Assembly: GCA_025062095.1 (NCBI GenBank)
Contig: JANXAZ010000025.1
Span: 1-51,781 of the forward strand
From: Geminicoccaceae bacterium
GTDB lineage: Bacteria; Pseudomonadota; Alphaproteobacteria; Geminicoccales; Geminicoccaceae
Direction of reading: 5' to 3'
Length of the DNA: 51,781 nt
Part shown: positions 17,771 to 25,951 of the stretch, piece by piece
Position numbering within the stretch: the stretch's first letter is position 1
Layout: every line of letters begins with the position of its first letter
Position numbers and translations under genes: made by a program
The notes under the pieces: generated by a model
What the model saw: the letters and a program-made list of their open reading frames with translations, nothing else
What the model was told of the DNA's origin: nothing
Database searches by the model: none

Positions 17771-18142
17771 GTGCCGAAACGGGTCTTGGTGGTCGACGAT
17801 GAACCCAACATCGTTTTGAGCCTCGAGTTCTTGATGCGCCGCGCGGGCTTCGAGGTCCAGGTCGCGCGCACCGGGGGCGAAGCGCTCAAGGCTCTCGAAG
17901 GCGAGCCGCCGGACCTCGTGCTCCTCGACGTCATGATGCCGGAGGTGGACGGTTACGAGGTCTGCGAGCGGCTGCGCGCCAAGCCCGAATGGCGCAAGAC
18001 GAAGATCGTCATGCTCACCGCCCGCGGCCGGGAGGCGGAGCGCGAGCGGGGTCTCGCGCTCGGCGCCGACGCCTACATCACCAAGCCCTTCTCGACCCGA
18101 GAGCTCGTCGAACAAGTGAAGCGGATGCTGGAGGTCGCCTGA
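17771..18142 (+). CDS. Single-domain response regulator (CheY-like receiver)
   Basis: 123 residues, receiver domain only. Acidic pocket D9/D10, phospho-acceptor D53 (LVLLDVMMPEVDGYE), T83 and K105 (YITKPFS) are all present, so it should be phosphorylated. There is no output domain, so it must act by protein contact or by phosphotransfer. GTG 17771 is preceded by GGGGAGGCGGGCC and begins PKRVLVVDDEPN, the usual receiver start. It is followed after 7 bases by the DnaQ-fusion gene and lies in one operon with the CrbS-like kinase at 20421, its likely phosphodonor. Confidence 0.93.
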   Translation: MPKRVLVVDDEPNIVLSLEFLMRRAGFEVQVARTGGEALKALEGEPPDLVLLDVMMPEVDGYEVCERLRAKPEWRKTKIVMLTARGREAERERGLALGADAYITKPFSTRELVEQVKRMLEVA

Positions 18143-18149
18143 GCGGGCC

Positions 18150-20228
18150 ATGGTCGAAGGCCGCCGCCTCGTCTTCTGGGTGAGCGGAGCGCTCGCTCTC
18201 GCGGTGTTCGCCCTCGCGGTCTTCGCCTCGGCCGCTCTGCACGATACAGCACCCGGCCGCGGCGGGGCCGCGCTCGCCTTCGGTTCGCTCCTCGCCGTCG
18301 CGGTCTTGGCCGCGGCCGTGCTCGTGGATCGCTGGCTGCTCGCACCGGCTCGCGCCCTCGCGCGCTCGATCGAAATCGTGCTCGCCACCGGCCGCGCGAG
18401 CGCCGCCCCTCTTCCCGCCCGGCACGCGCTCGGCGCGTTGCCCCTTCGCGTAGGCGCGCTCGTCGAGCGGGTGGTAGGGGCGGAAGAGCGGCTCGGGGAA
18501 GAGCGGGCCCGGGCCAAAGCCGCGGCCGAAGCCGATCGCCGACGGCTCGCCGCGATCCTCAGAGACATCGGCGAGGGGCTGATCCACGCCGCCCCCGACG
18601 GGCGGATCCTCCTCTACAACGACGCCGCCGTCACCCTCCTCGGCGCGCCCGCGGGTCTGGGCCTCGGTCGCTCGGTCTTCGAGGTGCTCTCCCACGAGAC
18701 CCTCGCCCATCATCTCGATCTGTTGCGGCGCCTGGCGCGCGGCGACGCTTCCGTGCGCGGGAGCGAGCCCTTCATCGTCACCGCCGCCGAAACCGGTCGC
18801 CTGCTGCGCTGCCGGCTCAGCCTCGTCGGCGACGAACCCCCGGGCGGGGAGGGTTTCGTCCTGGTCCTCGCCGAGGCGAGCGTGCCGGTCTCGGGCGGCA
18901 CGGGGCGCCTTCTGGACCAGCTCGAGAGCGGCTGGCGCGGGCCGGTGGCGGCGATCCGCGCGGCGGCGGAAGTGTTGCGGGAAAGCGCGCTCGACGAGCA
19001 GACCGCCTGGTTCACCCGGGTGGTGGTCGAAGAGACGGCGCGGCTCGAGGGTCTGTTGTGCGAGCTCGCGGCGGAAGCGCGCGCCATGGTGTTGCAGCAG
19101 TGGCCGCTCTACGACGTCGCCACCGGCGATCTCGCCGAAGTCCTGGCGGAGCGGCTCGCCGCCCGCGGCATCGACGTCCGGCTCGGTTGCGAGGGCGAAA
19201 GCGCCTGGGCGAGTGCCGACAGCGGCACGCTCGTCGTGCTGCTCGCGAGCTTCCTCGAGCGCCTGGCGCGCAAGGGCGTGACCGAGGCGACGCTTTCCGC
19301 GCGCAACCGCTCGCACGGCGTCACTTTGCGCCTCGCCTGGCGCGGGCCCCTTCTCGAGCGGGAGGAATTCGAAACGTGGCTGGCCTCGCGCCTGGAGGGC
19401 TGGGGTCTGCCCTTCACCCCGCGCGAGATCGCGGAGCGCCACGGTTCGGAGCCTTGGCTCGCTTCTTCCCCCGAAGGCGGGGTTCTCCACCTGCCCCTCT
19501 CGCCGCCCAAGGGCGTGCACCAGGTCCGCGCCCCGCCCGCCCTGCCGGCTCGACCGGAGTTCTACGACTTCGAGCTCGCCGCCGCTCCCGCCAGCCTCGA
19601 GAGCCAGCCCTTGCGCCAGGCGAGCTACGTTGTCTTCGACTGCGAGACGACCGGCCTCGACGTCGAGCAGGACGACCTCCTCCAGCTCGCCGCGGTCCGG
19701 GTCGTCAACGGACGAGTCATCTACGGGGAGGTGTTCGACTGTCTCGTCGATCCCGGTCGCTCGATCCCCGAGGATTCGATTCGCTTTCACGGCATCACGC
19801 CGGACATGATCGTGGGCAAACCGCCCCCGGAGGTGGTGGTCGCCCGCTTCGCGCGCTTCGCGCAGGGAGCGGTGCTGGTCGCGCACAACGCCGCCTTCGA
19901 TCTTTCGTTCTTGCACAAATACGAACGGCGCGCGGGCGTCCGTTTCGAACAACCCGTCCTCGACACGCTCTTGATCGCCGCCTTTCTCGAAGACCACCGG
20001 GGCGATCACAGCCTCGACGGCGTCGCCGCGCGGCTGGGAATCCCCATCCGGGGTCGGCACACCGCACTCGGGGACAGCCTGGCCACGGCCGAGATCCTGG
20101 TCCGTTTGCTGAGCATGCTCGAAGCGCGCGGGATCAAGACCCTCGGCGAGGCCATCCGGGCGAGCCGCTCGATGGTCGAGATCCGACGCCAGCGTGCGCG
20201 ACCGGTGGAGGCCGCGAGCCGTGTCTGA
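18150..20228 (+). CDS. Membrane PAS / degenerate histidine-kinase / DnaQ-like 3'-5' exonuclease fusion
   Basis: 692 residues in three parts. (1) Two N-terminal membrane helices (about 8-30 and 42-62) with a short periplasmic loop and a HAMP-like linker. (2) A PAS-like domain (about 130-240: LAAILRDIGEGLIHAAPDGRI) and a kinase-like stretch in which the phospho-acceptor His of the H-box is Ser260 (ESGWRGPVAAIRAAAEVL), with no N-box Asn and no GTGLGL loop, hence a pseudokinase. (3) A C-terminal DEDDh exonuclease: D497 and E499 (VFDCETTGLD), D584 (AHNAAFDLSF), H637 and D642 (HTALGDS). The nuclease set is intact. Family exonucleases proofread DNA or trim RNA; the substrate here is unknown. Coupled to the genes on both sides (7-base gap before, 8-base overlap after). 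Confidence 0.9.
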   Translation: MVEGRRLVFWVSGALALAVFALAVFASAALHDTAPGRGGAALAFGSLLAVAVLAAAVLVDRWLLAPARALARSIEIVLATGRASAAPLPARHALGALPLRVGALVERVVGAEERLGEERARAKAAAEADRRRLAAILRDIGEGLIHAAPDGRILLYNDAAVTLLGAPAGLGLGRSVFEVLSHETLAHHLDLLRRLARGDASVRGSEPFIVTAAETGRLLRCRLSLVGDEPPGGEGFVLVLAEASVPVSGGTGRLLDQLESGWRGPVAAIRAAAEVLRESALDEQTAWFTRVVVEETARLEGLLCELAAEARAMVLQQWPLYDVATGDLAEVLAERLAARGIDVRLGCEGESAWASADSGTLVVLLASFLERLARKGVTEATLSARNRSHGVTLRLAWRGPLLEREEFETWLASRLEGWGLPFTPREIAERHGSEPWLASSPEGGVLHLPLSPPKGVHQVRAPPALPARPEFYDFELAAAPASLESQPLRQASYVVFDCETTGLDVEQDDLLQLAAVRVVNGRVIYGEVFDCLVDPGRSIPEDSIRFHGITPDMIVGKPPPEVVVARFARFAQGAVLVAHNAAFDLSFLHKYERRAGVRFEQPVLDTLLIAAFLEDHRGDHSLDGVAARLGIPIRGRHTALGDSLATAEILVRLLSMLEARGIKTLGEAIRASRSMVEIRRQRARPVEAASRV

Positions 20229-20424
20229 CACGCGTTTCGCGCGCCTGCTCGCGGTGGCGCTCGTCGCGCTGACACTGTTCAATTTCCCGATGATCGAGGT
20301 GATCGAGCGCTGGTCGGAGCTCTCCGGCGTGGCGCTCGTGCCCGTCTATTTCTTCGGTGCCTGGGCCGGCGTGATCGCGCTCGCGGCCTGGTTGCTCGAG
20401 CGCGAGAGCGGAGGCGAGCCGTGA
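20221..20424 (+). CDS. Small two-helix membrane protein of the transporter-kinase operon
   Basis: 67 residues with two membrane helices (FARLLAVALVALTLFNFPMI and VPVYFFGAWAGVIALAAWLL). It starts at GTG 20221 inside the end of the exonuclease gene and its stop overlaps the next GTG by four bases (GTGA). Small two-helix proteins, some of them DUF4212, usually precede acetate-permease-like SSS transporters and CrbS-type kinases; this one likely assists assembly or gating of the transporter module. Membership of DUF4212 itself is uncertain. Confidence 0.75.
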   Translation: MSDTRFARLLAVALVALTLFNFPMIEVIERWSELSGVALVPVYFFGAWAGVIALAAWLLERESGGEP

Positions 20425-23156
20425 GCCAGCTCGCCACGCTCGCGATCCTGATCTCGCTCGCTTATCTCGCCTTTCTCTTCGCCCTCGCTTCCTGGGGCGA
20501 CAGGCGGGCGGAGCAGGGCCGCAGCGTCATCGCCAATCCTTACATCTACACGCTTTCGCTCGCCGTCTATTGTACGGCGTGGACCTATTTCGGCAGCGTC
20601 GGTGTCGCCGCCGGCCAAGGGGTGGGTTTTCTTCCGGTCTATCTCGGCCCCACGCTGCTCGCGCTCCTCTTCCTCGGCCCCGTGCGCAAGATCCTGCTGA
20701 TCGCCAAGGCCTACGGGATCACCTCGATCGCCGACTTCGCCTCCGCCCGCTACGGCAAGAGCGGGGCCGTGGCGGGGTTGGTCACGATCGTCGCGCTCGT
20801 CGGCTCCATTCCCTACATCTCGCTGCAACTCAAAGCCGTGGCGACGGGCATCGAGCTTTTGCTCGCCCACGACGGCGCGGACGCGCAAGGAGCGCTCGGC
20901 GCCGACAGTGCGCTTCTCGTCGCCCTCGTCCTCGCCGCGTTCAGCATTCTCTTCGGCACCCGCCACATCGATGCGACCGAGCACCACCAGGGCATGGTGC
21001 TCGCGATCGCCTTCGAGAGCATCGTCAAGCTCTTGTGCTTTCTCGCGGTGGGAGTGTTCGTGACCTGGGTCCTCTTCGCCGGGCCGAGCGATCTCCTCGC
21101 TCGCGCCGAAGCGGCGGGGATCGTCGATCGGTTGCACTTTTCCGCCACGCGGCTCGGCTACGCCGACTGGTTCTTGTTGACCTTGCTCTCGGCCTTCGCC
21201 GTTCTCTTGCTGCCGCGGCAGTTCCAGGTGGTGGTGATCGAAAATCTGGAGATCGGCCATCTGCGTCGCGCGAGTTGGATGTTTCCTTGCTATTTGCTGA
21301 TCATCAATCTTTTCGTGCTGCCGATCGCGCTCGCCGGCCTCATCCTCGGTGGAACGGTGGCCGAGGCGGACAGCTTCGTGCTGCGTCTGCCGCTCGTCCA
21401 CGGTCAAGGCTGGCTCGCGATCGTCGCCTTCTTGGGCGGTCTTTCCGCCGCGACGGCCATGGTGATCGTCGAGACCGTGGCGGTGTCGACCATGATCTCC
21501 AACGATCTCGTGATGCCGCTTCTGTTGCGCATCCGCTCGCTCGGTCTCGCCCAGCGGCCGGATCTCACCGGGCTCATCTTGGGCGTCCGACGCGCCGGCA
21601 TCCTCCTCGCCATCGCCGGGGGATACCTCTTCTTCCACAGCGTCGGCGAGGCGATGGGGCTCGTGAGCATCGGCTACATCGCCTTCGCCGGCGTCGCCCA
21701 GTTCGCGCCTCTGCTGTTGTTGGGCATCGCCTGGAAGGGCGCCAACCGCAACGGCGCCGTGGTCGGGCTTCTGGCCGGGTTCTCGGTCTGGCTCTACACT
21801 CTCGTTCTGCCGTCGTTCGTGACCGCGGGCGTACTTCCCGAAAGCCTGCTGCGCGAGGGCCCCTTCGGGGTCGCGCTGTTGCGCCCCACGGCTCTGTTCG
21901 GCCTCGAAGGGCTCCACCCCGTGGCCCACTGCACGCTCTGGAGCTTGTCTGCGAATACCGGGCTCCTCGTGCTCGTGAGCCTGCTCACCCGGGCTTCGGA
22001 TCTCGAGCGCCTGCAGGCCATTCTCTTCGTCGACGTCGAGCAGAGCCGGCGCACGCCGCGGCTGTGGCGCGGGGAGGCCAAGGTCGGCGCGCTCGAGGAG
22101 CTCCTCGTGCGGTTCCTGGGCCGTCCCGCGGCGGAAGCGATCTGGCGGGCGGAGACGGCGCGTCGCGGCCGGCCCCTCGACCCCGACGAGCCGGCGGACG
22201 CCGGCCTCGTCGAGCGCGCCGAGCGGCAGCTCGCGCGGGCGATCGGCGCCGCCTCGGCGCGGGCGGTGGTCGCCTCGGCGGTGCGCGGCGAGAGCATCGG
22301 GCCCGATGCGCTTTTGGAAATCCTCGATGAAACTCAGAAAGTCATCGAATACAGTCGCAGGCTAGAGCAGAAATCACAAGAGTTGGAAGCGGCGACCGCC
22401 GAGCTGCGACACGCCAACGAACGTCTCCGCGAATTGGACCGTCTCAAAGACGACTTTCTGGCCACGGTGAGCCACGAGTTGCGGACGCCCCTGACGTCGA
22501 TCCGGTCCTTCTCGGAGATCCTGCTCGACAACCCCGATCTCGGAGCGGAAGAACGAGCACATTTCTTGCGCATCATTACGAGCGAATCGGAGCGGCTCAC
22601 CCGCCTCATCAACGACGTCCTCGATCTTTCCAAGATCGAATCGGGGCGCATGGATTGGCAGATCGGGCCGGCCGACCTGGCCGAACTCGTGCGCGAAGGG
22701 ATCCGCGCGGCGCAGGGGCTCGTGGCCGAGAAGGGGGTGGAGCTCGAAGTCGCCATCCCCGACGAACCGGCACCGGTGACCTGCGACCGCGACCGGATCG
22801 TCCAGGTCGTGCTCAATCTCCTCTCCAATGCCTGCAAATTCGTGCCGCGACCGGGCGGCCGCGTGCGGGTCGAGCTCCAGCGCAAAGGCCCGATGTTCGA
22901 GATCCGTGTGGAGGACAACGGTCCCGGTGTGCCGCCCGCCGCGCGGGAATTGGTGTTCGAGAAGTTCCACCAGCTCACCGGCGACCTCAACACCCAGAAA
23001 CCCACCGGCACCGGCTTGGGGCTGACCATCTCCAAGCAGATCGTCGAACGTTTCGGCGGCCGGATCTGGGTCGAGGACGCGCGCCTCGGCGGGGCGGCGC
23101 TCTGCTTCACCCTACCGGTCGCCGAGAGCCCGAGCGCGGTGCGCGCCGCCGCCTGA
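20421..23156 (+). CDS. CrbS-like sodium/solute-symporter-type sensor histidine kinase
   Basis: 911 residues. An N-terminal SLC5/SSS transporter domain of about 13 helices (residues 1-540; YCTAWTYFGSVGVAAG and TSIADFASARYGKS are typical) is joined by a linker (540-660) to a coiled coil and a complete kinase core. The core has H685 (SHELRTPLTSIRSF), N-box (VVLNLLSNACKF), DNGPGVP and GTGLGLTIS. In CrbS/CbrA-type proteins such a fused transporter senses or couples a solute (acetate or histidine) to the kinase. GTG 20421 has GGAGG nine bases upstream. It should phosphorylate the receiver at 17771. Its stop codon abuts the convergent mlaC stop with no gap. Confidence 0.93.
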   Translation: MSQLATLAILISLAYLAFLFALASWGDRRAEQGRSVIANPYIYTLSLAVYCTAWTYFGSVGVAAGQGVGFLPVYLGPTLLALLFLGPVRKILLIAKAYGITSIADFASARYGKSGAVAGLVTIVALVGSIPYISLQLKAVATGIELLLAHDGADAQGALGADSALLVALVLAAFSILFGTRHIDATEHHQGMVLAIAFESIVKLLCFLAVGVFVTWVLFAGPSDLLARAEAAGIVDRLHFSATRLGYADWFLLTLLSAFAVLLLPRQFQVVVIENLEIGHLRRASWMFPCYLLIINLFVLPIALAGLILGGTVAEADSFVLRLPLVHGQGWLAIVAFLGGLSAATAMVIVETVAVSTMISNDLVMPLLLRIRSLGLAQRPDLTGLILGVRRAGILLAIAGGYLFFHSVGEAMGLVSIGYIAFAGVAQFAPLLLLGIAWKGANRNGAVVGLLAGFSVWLYTLVLPSFVTAGVLPESLLREGPFGVALLRPTALFGLEGLHPVAHCTLWSLSANTGLLVLVSLLTRASDLERLQAILFVDVEQSRRTPRLWRGEAKVGALEELLVRFLGRPAAEAIWRAETARRGRPLDPDEPADAGLVERAERQLARAIGAASARAVVASAVRGESIGPDALLEILDETQKVIEYSRRLEQKSQELEAATAELRHANERLRELDRLKDDFLATVSHELRTPLTSIRSFSEILLDNPDLGAEERAHFLRIITSESERLTRLINDVLDLSKIESGRMDWQIGPADLAELVREGIRAAQGLVAEKGVELEVAIPDEPAPVTCDRDRIVQVVLNLLSNACKFVPRPGGRVRVELQRKGPMFEIRVEDNGPGVPPAARELVFEKFHQLTGDLNTQKPTGTGLGLTISKQIVERFGGRIWVEDARLGGAALCFTLPVAESPSAVRAAA

Positions 23157-23783
23157 TCACGAGCTCTGCGCGAGACGCCGACGCATCTCGGCCAACAGAC
23201 CGTCGATCCCCGAACGGCCGACGATCTCGGCGGCTTCGGAGCGCTGCGTGACGACCATGCTCACGCCCTCGGCGACGACGTCGACGAGCACGAAACGGCC
23301 GCCGAGATCGCGCACCCGCCAGTCGACCGCGATCGGCTCGCCCTGCGGTCGGAGGATGCGCGTGAAAACCATGGTGTCGCGCTCGTCCACGGCCCGAGCG
23401 CCGAGGATCTCGTAGGTTTCGCCACCGTAACTGTCGAGGCGGTCGCTCATCGTCTTGAGCAACAGACGCCGGAACAAGTCCACGAACTCGCGACGTTGCG
23501 CTTCGCTCGCTTCGCGCCAGTAGCGGCCGAGGACGAGACGGGCGACGAGGGCGAGATCGGTCGCTTCGTCGAGGATCTTGGTCAGGCGCTCGAGACGCGC
23601 GGCGCGATCGAGGCTGCGATCGCCGAGCACCGCGAGCACGCGTCGGCCGAGATCGTCGACGAAGCGCGCGGCCGCCGGCATCGACCGTGCCGGTCTCGGG
23701 AGAAGGAAAAAAAACCAAGCGGCCGCGAGGAGCCCGCGCCGAGACCACCCCGCGCTCCGTTCAGCGCGCCGCGGCGTCGTCAT
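23157..23783 (-). CDS. mlaC: Phospholipid-binding protein MlaC
   Basis: 208 residues. A signal peptide with an RRGLLAAAWFFFLLPRPARS segment is followed by the MlaC/Ttg2D domain (LARLVLGRYWREASEAQRREF, then FVDLFRRLLLKTMSDRL and a C-terminal strand-rich part). MlaC shuttles phospholipid through the periplasm between outer-membrane MlaA and the inner-membrane MlaFEDB complex. The ATG at 23783 has AAGGAG upstream and lies inside the end of mlaA (23-base overlap, different frame). The mlaFEDB genes are not in this window. Confidence 0.9.
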   Translation of the reverse strand: MTTPRRAERSAGWSRRGLLAAAWFFFLLPRPARSMPAAARFVDDLGRRVLAVLGDRSLDRAARLERLTKILDEATDLALVARLVLGRYWREASEAQRREFVDLFRRLLLKTMSDRLDSYGGETYEILGARAVDERDTMVFTRILRPQGEPIAVDWRVRDLGGRFVLVDVVAEGVSMVVTQRSEAAEIVGRSGIDGLLAEMRRRLAQSS

Positions 23784-24528
23784 CGTCTCCTTCCTCGCGG
23801 AAGATCGCCTCGTAGCCGCGTTCGCCGGCCGGTGGTCGCCGGTTGCGGATCTCGGCGGCGCGGCGCTGGAGATAAGCCGAGCGGACCGCGGCATAGGGAT
23901 CCAGGCTGTTGCGGCGCAGGTCTCGGATCACGGGGTCGAGCCGGTGACGGGTGTCGATCGTCTCGCCGATGGCCCGCGCGGCGCCGATGTCGGTGTCGCC
24001 GAGACGGGCGAGGGGGTCGAAAGCCGCTCGATCGACGACCAAACCGGCGGCGTCGCGCACGGTCGAGGGCCCGAGAAGAGGCAGCATCAAGAAAGGACCC
24101 TCGCCGACTCCCCAGACCGCCAGGGTTTGACCGAAATCCTCTTCGTGTGGCGGATAGCCGAACTCGCTCGCCAAGTCGAACAGACCGAAGATCCCGATCG
24201 TGCTGTTGATGAACATGCGCGCGAAGGTCACGCCCGCACGGTCGAACTCGCCTTGCAAGAGGTCGTTCACGAAAGTGACGGGCGAGCGCAGATTGTCGAG
24301 GACGTTGCGCACGCCGGTTCGCAGCGGCCGAGGAAGTTCGCCGTAGGTCTGGGCGACCGGCCCCAAGAGCATCACGTCGAAGAGTTCGTTGAGACCGTAG
24401 ATGGTGCGATTGATCGGCTCCAGCGGATCGTGGACCTCTTCGGCGCCCACCGGCACCGCGGCGAGCAGGGCCGCCGAGAGCACGCCCGCGAGGGCCGGTC
24501 GAAACCGCGGTCCTTTGTTTTTCGACAT
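23761..24528 (-). CDS. mlaA: Outer-membrane phospholipid lipid-asymmetry protein MlaA (VacJ)
   Basis: 255 residues. A signal peptide (residues 1-28, ALAGVLSAALLAAVPVGA) precedes the conserved DPLEPINRTIYGLNELFD, RPLRTGVRNVLDNLRSPVTF and FGQTLAVWGVGEGPFLMLPL motifs of MlaA. It removes misplaced phospholipid from the outer leaflet and passes it to MlaC. The signal peptide lacks an obvious lipobox cysteine at the cleavage site, unlike E. coli MlaA, which is a lipoprotein. The C-terminus is acidic (EEGDDDDAAAR). ATG 24528 has GGTGGAG upstream. First gene of a two-gene unit with mlaC. Confidence 0.93.
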   Translation of the reverse strand: MSKNKGPRFRPALAGVLSAALLAAVPVGAEEVHDPLEPINRTIYGLNELFDVMLLGPVAQTYGELPRPLRTGVRNVLDNLRSPVTFVNDLLQGEFDRAGVTFARMFINSTIGIFGLFDLASEFGYPPHEEDFGQTLAVWGVGEGPFLMLPLLGPSTVRDAAGLVVDRAAFDPLARLGDTDIGAARAIGETIDTRHRLDPVIRDLRRNSLDPYAAVRSAYLQRRAAEIRNRRPPAGERGYEAIFREEGDDDDAAAR

Positions 24529-24937
24529 GGACGAGTGCTCCACCCGCGGCTGCAGCCGGCGACCGACAAGTTCACTTATGGGCACGTCCCCCGGCCGGCA
24601 AGTCGGGCCGGGGGCCCGCTCGCCCGGGCGGGGTGCGACCGCTCGCCGGGTGTTAGCGCTCCTTGGTTGAGAATTCGTTGCTCGTCCCCCGGATCCGCGC
24701 GCGAGGGCACGAAGAGCGGGTGCCGCCGACCGCGCCATGTGCACATGCGATGCCGGATGCGCCGCCGAGGATCTCGCGCCCGCCCGGCTCGCTTCGCACC
24801 GTAGCCGGGGCGGGGTGCGACCCGATGGGCCGCGCCCCGCGGGGACGGCGCCGGAAAGGCGCTCGCGGGAGCTCTTTGGCGGGGCGCACCTCGTGCAAGG
24901 CTTGTCGAAAGATATCAAGACATGTATATATCGCGAC
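24529..24937. other. 409-base divergent spacer between mlaA and the methionine operon
   Basis: It carries the mlaA promoter (minus) and the methionine-operon promoter (plus). Frames are open into both neighbours, but the translations match nothing. It contains a GC-rich inverted segment around 24591-24615 (CCCCCGGCC with GGCCGGGGG) and the AT-rich promoter/operator at 24902-24932, the most AT-rich stretch of this part of the window. Confidence 0.5.
24902..24932 (+). promoter_or_regulatory. Overlapping promoter and putative ArsR-family operator of the methionine operon
   Basis: TTGTCG (24902-24907) and TATATA (24925-24930) are separated by 17 bases, a good sigma-70 arrangement. An inverted repeat with half-sites GATAT (24911-24915) and ATATC (24928-24932) around a central ACATGT covers the spacer and -10, the expected place for an autoregulating ArsR-type repressor. 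The inferred start of transcription (near 24937) coincides with the ATG at 24938 and no ribosome site precedes that ATG, so the message may be leaderless. Confidence 0.55.
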
Positions 24938-25951
24938 ATGAGCAATAGCGTTTTTTCTCCGGACCGCCGCGACGCTTTCGAGCGGCTGTTCGACGCGCTG
25001 CGGGCCGCCGCCGAGCCCACGCGGCTTCGGCTGCTCGCGATTTGCGCCGAGGGCGAATGGACGGTGAGCGAGCTCGTGCAGATCGTGGGGCAACCCCAGC
25101 CGAGCGTTTCGCGCCATCTCAAACTGTTGAGTGAAGCCGGTTTGCTCGAAAGGTTTCGCGAGGGCAGCTGGGTGTTCTACCGAAGGGCGACGCACGGCGA
25201 GGGCGCCGCCCTCGCCGACGCCCTCGTGGGCCTGTTGCCCGCCGAGGACCCGACCTTGCAGCTCGACCGCGAGCGGCTGGCCGCCGTGCGCGCCGCCCGC
25301 CGTGAACGGATCGCGCGCTGGTTCGACGAACGCGCCCCCGCCTGGGACAGCGAGCGCGACATCGCGGTCGAAGGAAGCCGGGTGGAGGCCGTCTTGCAGC
25401 GTCTGTTCGCCGAGCGTCGTCCGGCGAACCTACTAGACATCGGCACCGGCACCGGCCGCGTCCTCGAGATCCTCGCGCCTTACGTTCAGGAAGGTCTGGG
25501 GATCGACATCTCCCGCGACATGCTCGAGGTCGCCCGTGCCCATCTCGATCGGGCCGGACTCAGACACTGCCACGTGCGTTGGGGCGACATGTACCGCCTG
25601 CCGGTGGCCTCGAGCAGCTTCGCCGCGGTGACGCTCCACCAGGTGCTCCACTTCGCCGACGACCCGTTCCGCGTACTCGCCGAAGCGCGCCGCGTCCTGC
25701 GACCGGGGGGCACGCTCGTGGTCGTCGATCTCGCCGCCCACGAATGCGAGCGCCTGCGCACCGAACGGAACCATCGCCGACTCGGTTTCAGCGAGGCGGA
25801 AATGGCGGGCTGGTTCGCCGCCCTCGGCCTGATCGGGGAGCCGCCCCTGCGGCTGGCGGGACCGGAACTCGCGGTCCTCGTCTGGGTGGCCCGAGCACCC
25901 GCCGCCACTTCGGAGCCGGCCGGGGCCGATCGACAGAGGAGGGCCGCGTGA
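24938..25951 (+). CDS. ArsR-family regulator fused to a SAM-dependent methyltransferase
   Basis: 337 residues. An N-terminal winged helix (about 10-90: AAAEPTRLRLLAICAEGEW, then QPSVSRHLKLLSEAGLLE recognition helix) is joined to a class I methyltransferase domain (about 130-300) with LLDIGTGTGRVLE as SAM motif I and HQVLHFADDPFRVLAE. Proteins of this layout sit upstream of metF/metH in many Proteobacteria. ArsR-type SAH sensors (SahR) are known to control methionine-cycle genes, so the methyltransferase-like part probably binds SAM or SAH as the signal; catalytic activity is not excluded. No metal-binding cysteine motif of classical ArsR was seen. The stop overlaps the metF GTG by four bases. 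Confidence 0.87.
   Translation: MSNSVFSPDRRDAFERLFDALRAAAEPTRLRLLAICAEGEWTVSELVQIVGQPQPSVSRHLKLLSEAGLLERFREGSWVFYRRATHGEGAALADALVGLLPAEDPTLQLDRERLAAVRAARRERIARWFDERAPAWDSERDIAVEGSRVEAVLQRLFAERRPANLLDIGTGTGRVLEILAPYVQEGLGIDISRDMLEVARAHLDRAGLRHCHVRWGDMYRLPVASSSFAAVTLHQVLHFADDPFRVLAEARRVLRPGGTLVVVDLAAHECERLRTERNHRRLGFSEAEMAGWFAALGLIGEPPLRLAGPELAVLVWVARAPAATSEPAGADRQRRAA

Noticed and set aside
24700-24937. Possible SAH or SAM-II riboswitch ahead of the methionine operon
   Set aside because: The best promoter lies at 24902-24930, immediately before the ATG, leaving no leader in which a riboswitch could form.
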